From assembly GCA_964653095.1 (NCBI GenBank), contig CAZZEH010000009.1:1-64000 (forward strand): a DNA stretch of 64,000 bases, in the 5' to 3' direction. The stretch's first letter is position 1. The number at the start of each line of letters is the position of its first letter. Source of the stretch: JAMLHH01 sp964653095. GTDB lineage: Bacteria; Bacteroidota; Bacteroidia; Chitinophagales; JADIYW01. Shown piece after piece: positions 25,023 to 33,638 of the stretch. The notes beneath the pieces were generated by a model. That model ran no database searches, was not told the DNA's origin, and saw nothing but the letters and a program-made list of their open reading frames with translations. The position numbers were made by a program, and so were the translations under genes.

Positions 25023-26315
25023 ATGAAACTAATCACTTTTTTCTTGTCTTTCATTGTACTGTCTTCTGTTTCTTTGGCAGAAGCCAACCAGGATGAATGT
25101 TCTCAGAGATACAGAAGTAAAATATTCTCCAAAGTGGGGTTTGACGGGAATGTTGATTTTGAGGCATGGACCAAAAACAACACCGGACAAATCTTGAGAT
25201 ACGATGTCTATTACCCAAAAGATGACACCGCCGCACTGAGGCCTCTTGTCATTTTATGGCACGGCGGAGCTTATGTGGACTTATTGGATAAAACCAGCCC
25301 GGACATCACCAGCATAGCAAAAGATTTGGCCAAAATGGGTTACGTGGTCATTTCGCCGGATTACAGAGGCATTCGAAATCTGTTAGACTTTTTGGATGAA
25401 GAAAAATTAGTTAAACATGTCATCCGAGCCACTTTGGATGCCAATGACGCAGTCTGCCATATAATCAATCAGATAGACCATGGAGGCAATCCGTACCGAA
25501 TCAATAAAAATGAAATTTTTGCAGGAGGTGTTTCAGCTGGTGCGGTTTCAGGTCTGCACGGTATCTTCATCAATGACTTAGATGATTTAGGACCAAAATA
25601 TGCTCAATGGGCCAGACAAGTGGACAAAGGCAGAGCCGATGAAGCGCTGGCCAACAGATTTTGCAGCCCGGATGTTATAAAAGGTTTTATCAGCATCTCC
25701 GGTGCCATGCTGGATACCTCCTTTATCAAATACCATCCGATAAAAAGCCTTCTTATTCACGGTACCGAAGATGATGTGTTATATTTTGATGTGGGACAGC
25801 CTCTCGGAGGGTTCACGGCAGCACCAGATTTATATGGCAGCAAGCCCATTCAGGAAAAATTAGATCAGATTGGAGTGGATTCCAAGTTGCTGGTATTTGA
25901 AGGAAGAGGTCACGTACCTTTTATGAATTTGGACATATTTGATATTATTTCTCTCAATCTCATTGATGAGAAAATTTACGATTATACGATGGAGCAAATA
26001 GTTGATTTTCTTTTTAATCAAATTACGTGTGAGAAAGCTTCGGAAGCTCCAACGGGTATTTTCAACAGGAATATAACCGAACTGAATTTTCACCCTAATC
26101 CGGTTGAAGAATCGTTCAGAATAAATATGCCGGGATACGGTGAGTGGCAGGTGCAGGTCTTCGATATTACCGGAAAATTGGTCAAACAACAAACCTTTTA
26201 CGGACAAAATTTCGATCAGTCTGTCACAGAATTATCCAAAGGGGTCTTTATAGTGCATATCAGCAACCTTCAAAATTCGGACGGACTTTTTACCGGTAAA
26301 ATTATCAGACAATAG
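25023..26315 (+). CDS. Secreted alpha/beta hydrolase with T9SS tail, copy 2
   Basis: A protein of 430 residues, second of three tandem paralogues, 36 bp after copy 1. Signal peptide to about A21; mature start contains D-E-C-S-Q-R-Y-R, a motif with a single Cys shared by copies 1-3. Triad positions: H-G-G-A oxyanion (H80), G-V-S-A-G (S171), G-T-E-D-D (D250/D251), G-R-G-H-V-P (H297). The linker E-K-A-S-E-A-P-T-G-I-F precedes a T9SS tail with F-H-P-N-P and C-terminal K-I-I-R-Q. It shares a stretch of 33 identical bases with copy 3, so those two duplicated or exchanged sequence recently. Catalytic residues are intact. Confidence 0.85.
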   Translation: MKLITFFLSFIVLSSVSLAEANQDECSQRYRSKIFSKVGFDGNVDFEAWTKNNTGQILRYDVYYPKDDTAALRPLVILWHGGAYVDLLDKTSPDITSIAKDLAKMGYVVISPDYRGIRNLLDFLDEEKLVKHVIRATLDANDAVCHIINQIDHGGNPYRINKNEIFAGGVSAGAVSGLHGIFINDLDDLGPKYAQWARQVDKGRADEALANRFCSPDVIKGFISISGAMLDTSFIKYHPIKSLLIHGTEDDVLYFDVGQPLGGFTAAPDLYGSKPIQEKLDQIGVDSKLLVFEGRGHVPFMNLDIFDIISLNLIDEKIYDYTMEQIVDFLFNQITCEKASEAPTGIFNRNITELNFHPNPVEESFRINMPGYGEWQVQVFDITGKLVKQQTFYGQNFDQSVTELSKGVFIVHISNLQNSDGLFTGKIIRQ

Positions 26316-26356
26316 AAAACATGACTACTCTGTTTTTCTGGCAATATAAATCAACT

Positions 26357-27649
26357 ATGAGAACAAAAATTATTTGGACGTTTCTTTTCCTTTTTTTCAT
26401 TACCGCAACATACGCAGAAGATAATTGCTCGGATCGATACAGGTCTGTTGTATTTAAAAGTACTGCTTTTGACGGTCAGGTTGATTACGACAGCTGGTCA
26501 AAACGTCAGGGCGGTCAGGTGTTGAGATATGATGTGTATTCGCCAAAAGGAGATACGGCTGCGCTGAGACCTTTGGTAATCCTGTGGCATGGAGGCGCAT
26601 TCGTAGATATGATTAAAAAGAACAGTCCGGATATTTTGAGGCTAGCCAAAGATTTGGCTCGAATGGGATATGTAGTCATCACACCGGACTATAGAGGACT
26701 AAAAAATCTTCTCGACTTTGGGAACAAAGAAGCTTTGATAAAGGTTGTGGTCAAAGCCACTTTGGACGGTCATGACGCCGTTTGCCATATTTTGTCCCAA
26801 ATCGACAACGGTAATCCATACCGAATCAATAAAAACGAAATTTTTGGAGGGGGTTCTTCTGCAGGTGCTATTCTGAGTCTGCACGGGTTGTTTTTAAATA
26901 CCTCGGATGATCTCGGAGAATATACTCAATGGGCCAGACAAGTGGACAAAGGCAGAGTAGATGAAGTGCTGGCGAATAAATTTTGCAGCAGTGAAAATAT
27001 TTTCAAAGGTTTTTTCAGTATATCGGGCGGATTAGTTGATACCAGTTTTATGACATATACTGACGTAAACTTCTTACATATTCACGGCACCAAAGATGAC
27101 TTTGTGCCTTTCGATATTGGTCAGCCTCTTGGAGGTCTGACAGCCGCACCTGATTTGTTCGGAAGTAAACCTATACATGAAAAATGTGATGAACTGGGTA
27201 TAAATTCCGATTTTATGATTTTTGAAGGCGGCGGACATGTTCCTTATATGAATTTAGAGCCTGGAGACCTTTTCAGTGACTTGGATTTAATTAATGAAGA
27301 AAGGTATCAACTCACACTTCACAGAATAGCCGATTTCCTGTTTAATCAGATTACCTGTGAAAAAGCTTCGGAAGCTCCGACGGCTATATTTAATAAGAGT
27401 ATTCAAACCCTCACTGCTTATCCAAATCCCGCAGAAAAATTTGTCCGCATAAATATGCCGGAATACGGCATCTGGAATTTAGAGGTCTATAATCTTACCG
27501 GAAAGCTTGTTTCTGACAGCCATTTGCAGGGGCAAAGCTTAGAATTCCACACAGAAAATCTAAGCAAGGGGATTTATCTAATTAAACTCAGTGATTCAAA
27601 CAATCCCGGCAAAAGCTATCTGACCAAAATAACGAAAGTAAACGACTAA
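26357..27649 (+). CDS. Secreted alpha/beta hydrolase with T9SS tail, copy 3
   Basis: A protein of 430 residues, third of the tandem set. I start at the ATG directly before the signal peptide (M-R-T-K-I-I-W, cleaved after T-Y-A); an upstream in-frame ATG at 26321 would add 12 residues. Oxyanion H-G-G-A (H78), nucleophile elbow G-S-S-A-G (S168), acid in G-T-K-D-D, base in G-G-G-H-V-P. The region W-A-R-Q-V-D-K-G-R and the linker C-E-K-A-S-E-A-P-T are the same as in copy 2. T9SS tail: A-Y-P-N-P-A-E-K, ending T-K-I-T-K. Close spacing suggests one transcript for copies 1-3. Enzymatic target unknown. Confidence 0.85.
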   Translation: MRTKIIWTFLFLFFITATYAEDNCSDRYRSVVFKSTAFDGQVDYDSWSKRQGGQVLRYDVYSPKGDTAALRPLVILWHGGAFVDMIKKNSPDILRLAKDLARMGYVVITPDYRGLKNLLDFGNKEALIKVVVKATLDGHDAVCHILSQIDNGNPYRINKNEIFGGGSSAGAILSLHGLFLNTSDDLGEYTQWARQVDKGRVDEVLANKFCSSENIFKGFFSISGGLVDTSFMTYTDVNFLHIHGTKDDFVPFDIGQPLGGLTAAPDLFGSKPIHEKCDELGINSDFMIFEGGGHVPYMNLEPGDLFSDLDLINEERYQLTLHRIADFLFNQITCEKASEAPTAIFNKSIQTLTAYPNPAEKFVRINMPEYGIWNLEVYNLTGKLVSDSHLQGQSLEFHTENLSKGIYLIKLSDSNNPGKSYLTKITKVND

Positions 27650-27811
27650 TATTTTCGATCTTTAAAAGCTACTCTGACTATGGCTCTGTCGAAGATAGCA
27701 GCCGCATATTGGGCCGAAATAGTGAAACCAGCAAAAGACAATTTATTGGGGTATTTTAAAAATTAACTTATATTTACTTTACATTAACTATTTCAAAAAA
27801 CTACTACAAGT

Positions 27812-29326
27812 ATGAGAAAAATCACTCCATTAATTCTTTTGTGTCTCGGAATTTTAGTTTTAAACTCCTGTAAAAAAGACAAACCATTTCAGGAAGATGA
27901 TATTACACCGGAAATTTGTTCCGAACCGATTATCACTCTAAACCCAAATGGCAACACGCCGCTGACTGCTTCGATAGAAATATGTTTTAAGCAATCCGGC
28001 CAATATACCATCACAGTAGAAGGAGACGAACCTTATATCATAGTCGGACAATACAACCAAGGAAAAAATACAATCCCGGTCAAAGGACTCTATGCAGGTA
28101 GGAAAAACTCTGTAAATCTACAAATGAGGATTGGAAGTACACACGCAGATACCACATTGATTATAGAAACGGAGCCACTTCCCGATTTTTTTCCTGATAT
28201 CTCCGTAAAAACCTCAGGTATCGGATTTGACAAACGCTGGACATTATGTGAATTTAGTGCTGCCAACAACGGAAAATACAATTCTTTCCCATTAGTAGTG
28301 GACAATAAAGGTGAAGTAAGATGGTATGCGGACTATGCCGGCAAAGACGATTTAATCTATCCGATTAGGTTCAACAATTCCCGTCAGCTTATGATTCCGA
28401 TTAGAAACAAAGTGCATTTATTCGACTTTTTGGGAGAGAACTTCAATACAATCAGTCTGGGAAGTTACCTCCAGCATCATGAAATTTTTCAAAGAAAAAA
28501 CGGTAATTATATCGTCGCTGTGGACGCTCCTTCGCTTTCCCGCGTAGAAGATTTAATCATAGAAGTGAACGAAGGCGGAGGTGTGATTCAGACTTGGGAC
28601 ATGAAAGATATCTTAGACGTCAATCGAAACGATATTTTAATAGATCACAATGACTGGTTTCATATGAATGCCGTTTATGAAGATAAAGATGGCTCCCTTC
28701 TTATTAGTGGTCGAAATCAGGGTGTTGTTAAAGTAAATCGGGGCAACGAATTACAATGGATACTTGCTCCACATAGAGGTTGGGGGAAGGCAGGAGAAAA
28801 CGGGGACGGTCATGAGACTTCTGACTTTCTTCTGACTGCAATTGATGCCAATGGAAACCCGTACAACGAAGCAGTTCAACTCGGAGAAGAAAGAGCCTCA
28901 GACTTTGATTGGCCTTGGGGACAGCATGCAGTCATGAGACTCAAAAATGGAAATATTCTGTTATTCGATAACGGTTTCAGAAGGCAATTCAATACCGGAG
29001 AAAAATATTCACGTGCGGTTGAGTATAAGATTGATGAAACAAACAAGACGGTACAGCAAGTGTGGGAATACGGAGAAACTCGTGCCGAGAGACTTTTTTC
29101 CTCAATTATAAGTGATGTGGATGAACTGCCTTCAGGCAATATTCTGGTTACTCCCGGATTTATTGAAAATATCAGACCGGAAAATGCCGGGAAAGTTATC
29201 GAAGTGGGTTATCCGGGAAAAAATGTATTATTTGAATTGACCCTGGAATACAAAAACCTCAACGGCAACGGTAATGGATGGGGACAATCAGATATTATGT
29301 ACCGGGCAGAAAAAATTAATTTTTAG
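27812..29326 (+). CDS. Arylsulfotransferase (ASST) family lipoprotein
   Basis: A 504-residue lipoprotein (lipobox L-N-S-C, Cys20) with an N-terminal beta-sandwich (about 35-125) and an ASST six-bladed propeller (140-504). Residues matching the E. coli AssT active site occur in order: H-H-E (H222/H223), D-W-F-H-M-N (H284), S-G-R-N-Q-G (R301) and W-G-Q-H-A-V (H372, the probable sulfo-accepting His). Characterised enzymes move sulfate from one phenol to another in the periplasm without PAPS. Acceptor and donor are unknown here. It follows the hydrolase triplet by 162 bp on the same strand, but has room for its own promoter. A DsbA/DsbB-like partner pair, common beside enterobacterial assT, is absent. 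Confidence 0.85.
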   Translation: MRKITPLILLCLGILVLNSCKKDKPFQEDDITPEICSEPIITLNPNGNTPLTASIEICFKQSGQYTITVEGDEPYIIVGQYNQGKNTIPVKGLYAGRKNSVNLQMRIGSTHADTTLIIETEPLPDFFPDISVKTSGIGFDKRWTLCEFSAANNGKYNSFPLVVDNKGEVRWYADYAGKDDLIYPIRFNNSRQLMIPIRNKVHLFDFLGENFNTISLGSYLQHHEIFQRKNGNYIVAVDAPSLSRVEDLIIEVNEGGGVIQTWDMKDILDVNRNDILIDHNDWFHMNAVYEDKDGSLLISGRNQGVVKVNRGNELQWILAPHRGWGKAGENGDGHETSDFLLTAIDANGNPYNEAVQLGEERASDFDWPWGQHAVMRLKNGNILLFDNGFRRQFNTGEKYSRAVEYKIDETNKTVQQVWEYGETRAERLFSSIISDVDELPSGNILVTPGFIENIRPENAGKVIEVGYPGKNVLFELTLEYKNLNGNGNGWGQSDIMYRAEKINF

Positions 29327-29379
29327 AAATCTATTCACTCTTATCGGAAAGACCTTCCTGGAAAAGAGGCTGTTATAAA

Positions 29380-29421
29380 TCTTCAGGATTATTTGCAAAA
29401 CCTCTCAAATAATCCTGAAGA
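29380..29421. terminator. Perfect 16-bp inverted repeat after ASST gene
   Basis: A 16-bp arm beginning TCTTCAGGATTATTTG is followed by a 10-base loop and its exact complement, 53-95 bp after the ASST stop. The hairpin is strong but has no T-run behind it, so it may be a rho-independent-like stop, an mRNA-stability element, or an operator just before the next promoter (29433). Confidence 0.45.
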
Positions 29422-29432
29422 CGATTTCACCG

Positions 29433-29462
29433 TTGCATGTAATAACTTTTGTACTATTTTTG
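29433..29462 (+). promoter_or_regulatory. Promoter of DUF5606-pepF operon
   Basis: TTG, 19 bases, TATTTTTG: a full match to the Bacteroidota TTG-N19-TAnnTTTG promoter, with the -7 box ending 20 bp before the DUF5606 ATG. It lies immediately after the 16-bp inverted repeat. Confidence 0.6.
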
Positions 29463-29481
29463 TACACTCAAAAAATGATTT

Positions 29482-29895
29482 ATGAAGTTTAGTGAAATTG
29501 TATCTGTTTCAGGCATTCCGGGATTAAAAAGAGTAATCGGTCAAAGATCTGATGGTCTGATTGTATCTGATTTGGACGGCGACAACAAGAAGTTTCTTTC
29601 TTCGAGAAAATACTTCTTCTCTCCCCTGGAAAGTATTTCTATATACACCTACGAAGACAGTGTACCAGTTCTCGATATTCTTTTAAAGATGAAAGAGAGT
29701 ACACCGGCCGATCCGAAAGCAGACCCCAAAACGCTGAGAGCCTATATGGAGAGCATTCTGCCTGAGTACGATGAGGCCAAAGTGCATATAAAGGATATTA
29801 CAAAGTTAATAAGATGGTTCCATATCCTACAGGAATTTGACCTGATACAAGCACCTAAAGAGGAAGATACTCCTGCGAAAGAAGAAGAAAATTAA
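29482..29895 (+). CDS. DUF5606 domain protein
   Basis: A 137-residue cytoplasmic protein typical of Bacteroidota. The N-terminal DUF5606 region reads V-S-G-I-P-G-L-K-R-V and S-D-L-D-G, then S-S-R-K-Y-F-F-S-P-L-E-S-I-S-I-Y-T, and is followed by a helical part and an acidic Lys/Glu tail. Function unknown. The next gene, an M3 oligopeptidase, starts 6 bp after its stop, so they are an operon driven by the promoter at 29433. Confidence 0.88.
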   Translation: MKFSEIVSVSGIPGLKRVIGQRSDGLIVSDLDGDNKKFLSSRKYFFSPLESISIYTYEDSVPVLDILLKMKESTPADPKADPKTLRAYMESILPEYDEAKVHIKDITKLIRWFHILQEFDLIQAPKEEDTPAKEEEN

Positions 29896-29901
29896 AAGAG
29901 T

Positions 29902-31605
29902 ATGACTGTACCTGTTACGAGAAAAAAACGGGAGTTCGTTTCAGAACACCTGCACATTAGAGATTGGAAAGATATCAAACCATATTTTGACCGTCTTTTG
30001 GAAGAAGATATTCAGAGCGTAGAAGACCTGGAAGTCTGGATGAAAAAACGCTCGGAATTAGAAAGTGTAACAGGAGAAGATTATCGCTGGAAGTATATCA
30101 TCCAAAGCTGTGATACTAACGATGAAAAAAAAGAAGCAGCACTCAACGAATTTTTGGAAAAGGTTATGCCGCATTGGATGCAAGCTTCTAACCAGTTAAA
30201 CCAAAAGATATCACAATCTGAATTTCTAAATCAATTGGACACTAAAAGGTACGGAGTTTATCTCAGAGGTTTAAAAAATGAATTGGAGCTATACCGAGAG
30301 GAAAATATTCCTTTACTCACCGAAGCCGATAAACTTGCCAATGAATATGGTAAGACAATCGGAGCTATGACTGTTACTCACGAAGACAAAACTCTGACTT
30401 TACAACAGGCTCAAAAGCTTTTACTGTCTGAAAACAGAACTCTGAGAAAAGAGATTTTTGAAAAAATTCAGGAAAGAAGACTCCGGGATAAAGACCAATT
30501 GGAAGAGCTTTTTGATAAGCTGCTTCACTTGCGGCACCAAATAGCTCTAAACGCCGGGTTTGAAAACTTTCGGGATTACATGATGCGCGCGCTGAATCGC
30601 TTCGATTACAGTGTGCAGGATTGTGAAAATTTCCATCAGGCAATTTCCAAAACCATCGTTCCAATCATGCGGAAAATTCATTTAGAACGAAAAGAAAAAC
30701 TCAATTTCCATTCTTTAAAGCCTTACGATCTGGATGTTGCTCTTGACGGAGATAGTCCTTTACAACCCTTTGAAACAGGGGATGAATTGCTGAATTTATC
30801 TGTCAGGGTACTGGACGCTGTAAACAATTATTTTGGGGACTGCATTCGAACTATGGAGGTGATGAACCACCTGGACTTAGACTCGAGAGTCGGAAAGCGG
30901 CCCGGAGGATATAATATGCCTTTGCCCGAAATTGGAGTGCCTTTTATCTTTATGAATGCAGCAGGGACTCATCAGGATGTCGTCACGATGCTGCATGAGG
31001 CAGGACATGCCGTACACAGTTTTCTTTCCAAGGACCTGACTTATAATTTTGATAAAGAGTTCGGATCGGAAGTCGCCGAACTGGCTTCCATGTCGATGGA
31101 ACTTATGAGCATGGATTATTGGAATATTTTTTATTCTGATGAAAAACAACTCAAAAGAGCTAAGCGTGAGCAGATGGAAAGAGTCCTCAGCATCCTGCCG
31201 TGGATTGCCATTGTCGATAAATTTCAGCACTGGATTTATACCAATCCAACGCATTCACGTGAAGCAAGAAAAAATAAATGGCGTGAGATTTTAGAAGAGT
31301 TTTCAACCGGAGAAATCGACTGGAGCAGTTACGAAAACTTTTTGGACTATAGCTGGCACAAACAGCTTCACATTTTTGAGGTGCCGTTCTACTATATCGA
31401 ATACGGCATAGCTCAGTTGGGCGCAGTAGGAGTCTGGAAAAACTTTAAAGAAGATTCCAAGAAAGCTACCTCTCAATATATGAAAGCACTGTCCCTCGGA
31501 GGCACGGTGACACTACCGGAGATGTATCAGGCTGCCGGAGTTGAATTTGATTTTTCTGAAAAAAGAATTCGGGAACTTGCCGAGTTTTTGGAAAAAGAAC
31601 TGTAA
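29902..31605 (+). CDS. M3 family oligoendopeptidase (PepF-like)
   Basis: A 567-residue zinc metallopeptidase of family M3. The catalytic H-E-x-x-H is L-H-E-A-G-H-A-V-H (near residue 366), with the third ligand Glu in F-G-S-E-V-A-E-L-A-S. The N-terminal helical region has A-L-N-R-F-D-Y; the C-terminal Y-I-E-Y-G-I-A-Q-L-G-A segment is a PepF signature. No signal peptide, so it degrades oligopeptides in the cytoplasm. Second gene of the operon with DUF5606. Confidence 0.94.
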   Translation: MTVPVTRKKREFVSEHLHIRDWKDIKPYFDRLLEEDIQSVEDLEVWMKKRSELESVTGEDYRWKYIIQSCDTNDEKKEAALNEFLEKVMPHWMQASNQLNQKISQSEFLNQLDTKRYGVYLRGLKNELELYREENIPLLTEADKLANEYGKTIGAMTVTHEDKTLTLQQAQKLLLSENRTLRKEIFEKIQERRLRDKDQLEELFDKLLHLRHQIALNAGFENFRDYMMRALNRFDYSVQDCENFHQAISKTIVPIMRKIHLERKEKLNFHSLKPYDLDVALDGDSPLQPFETGDELLNLSVRVLDAVNNYFGDCIRTMEVMNHLDLDSRVGKRPGGYNMPLPEIGVPFIFMNAAGTHQDVVTMLHEAGHAVHSFLSKDLTYNFDKEFGSEVAELASMSMELMSMDYWNIFYSDEKQLKRAKREQMERVLSILPWIAIVDKFQHWIYTNPTHSREARKNKWREILEEFSTGEIDWSSYENFLDYSWHKQLHIFEVPFYYIEYGIAQLGAVGVWKNFKEDSKKATSQYMKALSLGGTVTLPEMYQAAGVEFDFSEKRIRELAEFLEKEL

Positions 31606-31618
31606 TTTATAACAGAAT

Positions 31619-32257
31619 TTATTTCCCCCTTGTCATTCTTATTCTGGCATAAATTATCGGTAAAAAAGGGAAGACTGCAAGAAAAATAATGACATAAAAG
31701 ATATTATCCCGAACAATATCCAACTGCCCGAAAAAATATCCCGTTAAAGTCAGTGTCGTTATCCACGCCACCGCTCCAATAATATTAAACTGCATATACC
31801 TGCTCCATTTCATTCCCCCTACACCGGCAAAGAAAGGGACAAATGAACGCACATAAGGTAAAAATCTGCTGATGACTAATGCCCATGCACCATATTTGTT
31901 GTAAAATCTTTCTGCTCTCTGAATATTGTGCGACTTCACAAAGGGCAATCTCCCGGATTGTATAATGCCTCTCCCAAATTTCTTACCGATAAAATAATTC
32001 AGCATGTTTCCGCATATAGCTGCTATAATCAAAATGAAATTAATTGTAATCACATGAAACTCCACATCCGGATTAGCCGCCACAACTCCTACTGCCAACA
32101 ACAAAGTATCTCCCGGCAGAAATGCAAAAATGACTACTCCTGTCTCTAAAAAAACAATGCTGAACAATAGCACATACGCCAGATTTCCTAAATTTCCCAC
32201 AACCGTACCGAGTGTGGCATCTAAATTCAAAAACAGTTCCTTGAAAGTCTCGAGCAT
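31619..32257 (-). CDS. DedA family membrane protein
   Basis: A 212-residue inner-membrane protein of the DedA/VTT family. The F-L-P-G-D-T-L-L-L motif (about 46-54), G-K-K-F-G-R-G near 92 and S-R-F-L-P-Y-V-R-S-F-V-P-F-F-A-G (about 132-147) are the family signatures, including the conserved Glu, Asp and Arg of the proton-coupled transporter fold. Members are implicated in phospholipid (undecaprenyl phosphate or PE) flipping. Converges with pepF, 13 bp between stops. Confidence 0.92.
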   Translation of the reverse strand: MLETFKELFLNLDATLGTVVGNLGNLAYVLLFSIVFLETGVVIFAFLPGDTLLLAVGVVAANPDVEFHVITINFILIIAAICGNMLNYFIGKKFGRGIIQSGRLPFVKSHNIQRAERFYNKYGAWALVISRFLPYVRSFVPFFAGVGGMKWSRYMQFNIIGAVAWITTLTLTGYFFGQLDIVRDNIFYVIIFLAVFPFLPIIYARIRMTRGK

Positions 32258-32289
32258 CCTAAATATTATATTGAGCGGGTCTGAACTGT

Positions 32290-33435
32290 TTAGCTTATCC
32301 GACTAAAAAGGATTCCCTTATGCAACAGCCTGTCAAGAAAATCCTGCCCTAAAATTCCGGCAGGAGAATACACGCCTCCCTTCCCCTTATATGCTTCATA
32401 ATTTTCAGCTAATAGCATAGCTGCCTCTGATATCATTTTCGAGGTTTCTGTATAACCCGGGTCTCCACCCGAAACGCTTGTAATGACCTGCTTACCGTCC
32501 ATCTTACCTATAAAAACTAATTTAAAACGGGATTGTGCTCTTTCCTCTTCGCTTGGTCCTTCCCCTGATTTCCGCCAGTTTATCAGACGTTTTTTCACAA
32601 AAGGAATCTTACTTGCAGCAATTAAAGCTCCCACACCAGCTACTAATCCGCCGGCCTCCAACGGCTTGCTCAGTCCTACATATTGAGCATAAGAAAAATT
32701 CTCTCCGTATATTTCAGGATGCAACCTGCTGCTTCTACGGACTATTTCGGGGTCTATCACAGGCATTGGCAAAGCCCATTTCTTTATTTCTCTCTGATAA
32801 TGAAACAGATTAAACTTATGTATTCCTATTCTATATTGCGAATCGGAAGAATCCACAAAACTCTTTTGTTCCAGAAACTCAACAGCCGAAAGTAAAGTTC
32901 CGCCGGAGATACTTCCTTTTACACTCACATAAGATTTAATCACTTTGTCGTTACCCTCCCCAAGCTGCTTCGCAGTATAATATGCCCCCAAATCCGCAGG
33001 TACACTATCAAACCCGCAACTGTTGATAATTATACTCCCACTTCTTTCAGCCGGAAAATTATAATTTTTATAGATGTTATTTACAAATGGAGGTTCTCCG
33101 CTCAGATCCACACAGTGTGTACCTGCTTCCACACAGGCCTTTATTATATTTTCTCCGTATTTCATATAGGGACCCGCAGTTGTAATCACGACACGTGTCA
33201 TACCTGCCAATCTCTCGAGACTTTCCTGATTATCATTATCTGCAAGGATAATATCCAAATTTTCACTGCGAGGCCTGCCTGCTAAAATGCTGTTTTTGAC
33301 TCTAAAAAGTTTATCCTGATTTCTTCCGGCTATCGCCCATTTTATATTGGATTCGCCTGCATTTTCTGATAAATATTTGGCCACAAGACTTCCTGTAAAA
33401 CCAGTAGCACCATATACTACTATATCATATTTCAT
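32290..33435 (-). CDS. Saccharopine dehydrogenase-like NADP-binding protein
   Basis: A 381-residue oxidoreductase with an N-terminal Rossmann fold (V-Y-G-A-T-G-F-T-G, residues 7-15) of the saccharopine-dehydrogenase-like/trans-acting enoyl-reductase group. Further marks are A-G-R-N, T-A-G-P-Y-M-K-Y-G, C-G-F-D-S-V-P-A-D and the late S-G-G-D-P-G-Y-T-E-T. Related proteins reduce lipid intermediates or bind lipid droplets, so a lipid-related reduction is possible, but true lysine-pathway activity is unlikely given the missing partner genes. Starts 33 bp before DedA and may share a transcript with it. Confidence 0.82.
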   Translation of the reverse strand: MKYDIVVYGATGFTGSLVAKYLSENAGESNIKWAIAGRNQDKLFRVKNSILAGRPRSENLDIILADNDNQESLERLAGMTRVVITTAGPYMKYGENIIKACVEAGTHCVDLSGEPPFVNNIYKNYNFPAERSGSIIINSCGFDSVPADLGAYYTAKQLGEGNDKVIKSYVSVKGSISGGTLLSAVEFLEQKSFVDSSDSQYRIGIHKFNLFHYQREIKKWALPMPVIDPEIVRRSSRLHPEIYGENFSYAQYVGLSKPLEAGGLVAGVGALIAASKIPFVKKRLINWRKSGEGPSEEERAQSRFKLVFIGKMDGKQVITSVSGGDPGYTETSKMISEAAMLLAENYEAYKGKGGVYSPAGILGQDFLDRLLHKGILFSRIS

Positions 33436-33608
33436 ATACTGTTATTTCGATACAAAAAACTGTGTAATTTCGGATGGTAAATATACTGAACAAATCACCT
33501 CAAACTGTTGGATTAAAATTCTTTAAGAAAAATTAGACTTTTAATTTGTACCGAATTTAAATACAGCTTACAAAGTGTGTTTGAACTATGAGATAGTGTT
33601 TAAATTTT

Positions 33609-33616
33609 TATCTTTG
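33609..33616 (+). promoter_or_regulatory. Putative -7 element of aldolase gene
   Basis: TATCTTTG, a full TAnnTTTG match, 22 bp before the aldolase ATG. A TTTG at 33580-33583 lies 25 bases upstream, a little far for the usual -33. Confidence 0.45.
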
Positions 33617-33638
33617 TGAGAGTTTATTTTTAAAATAT

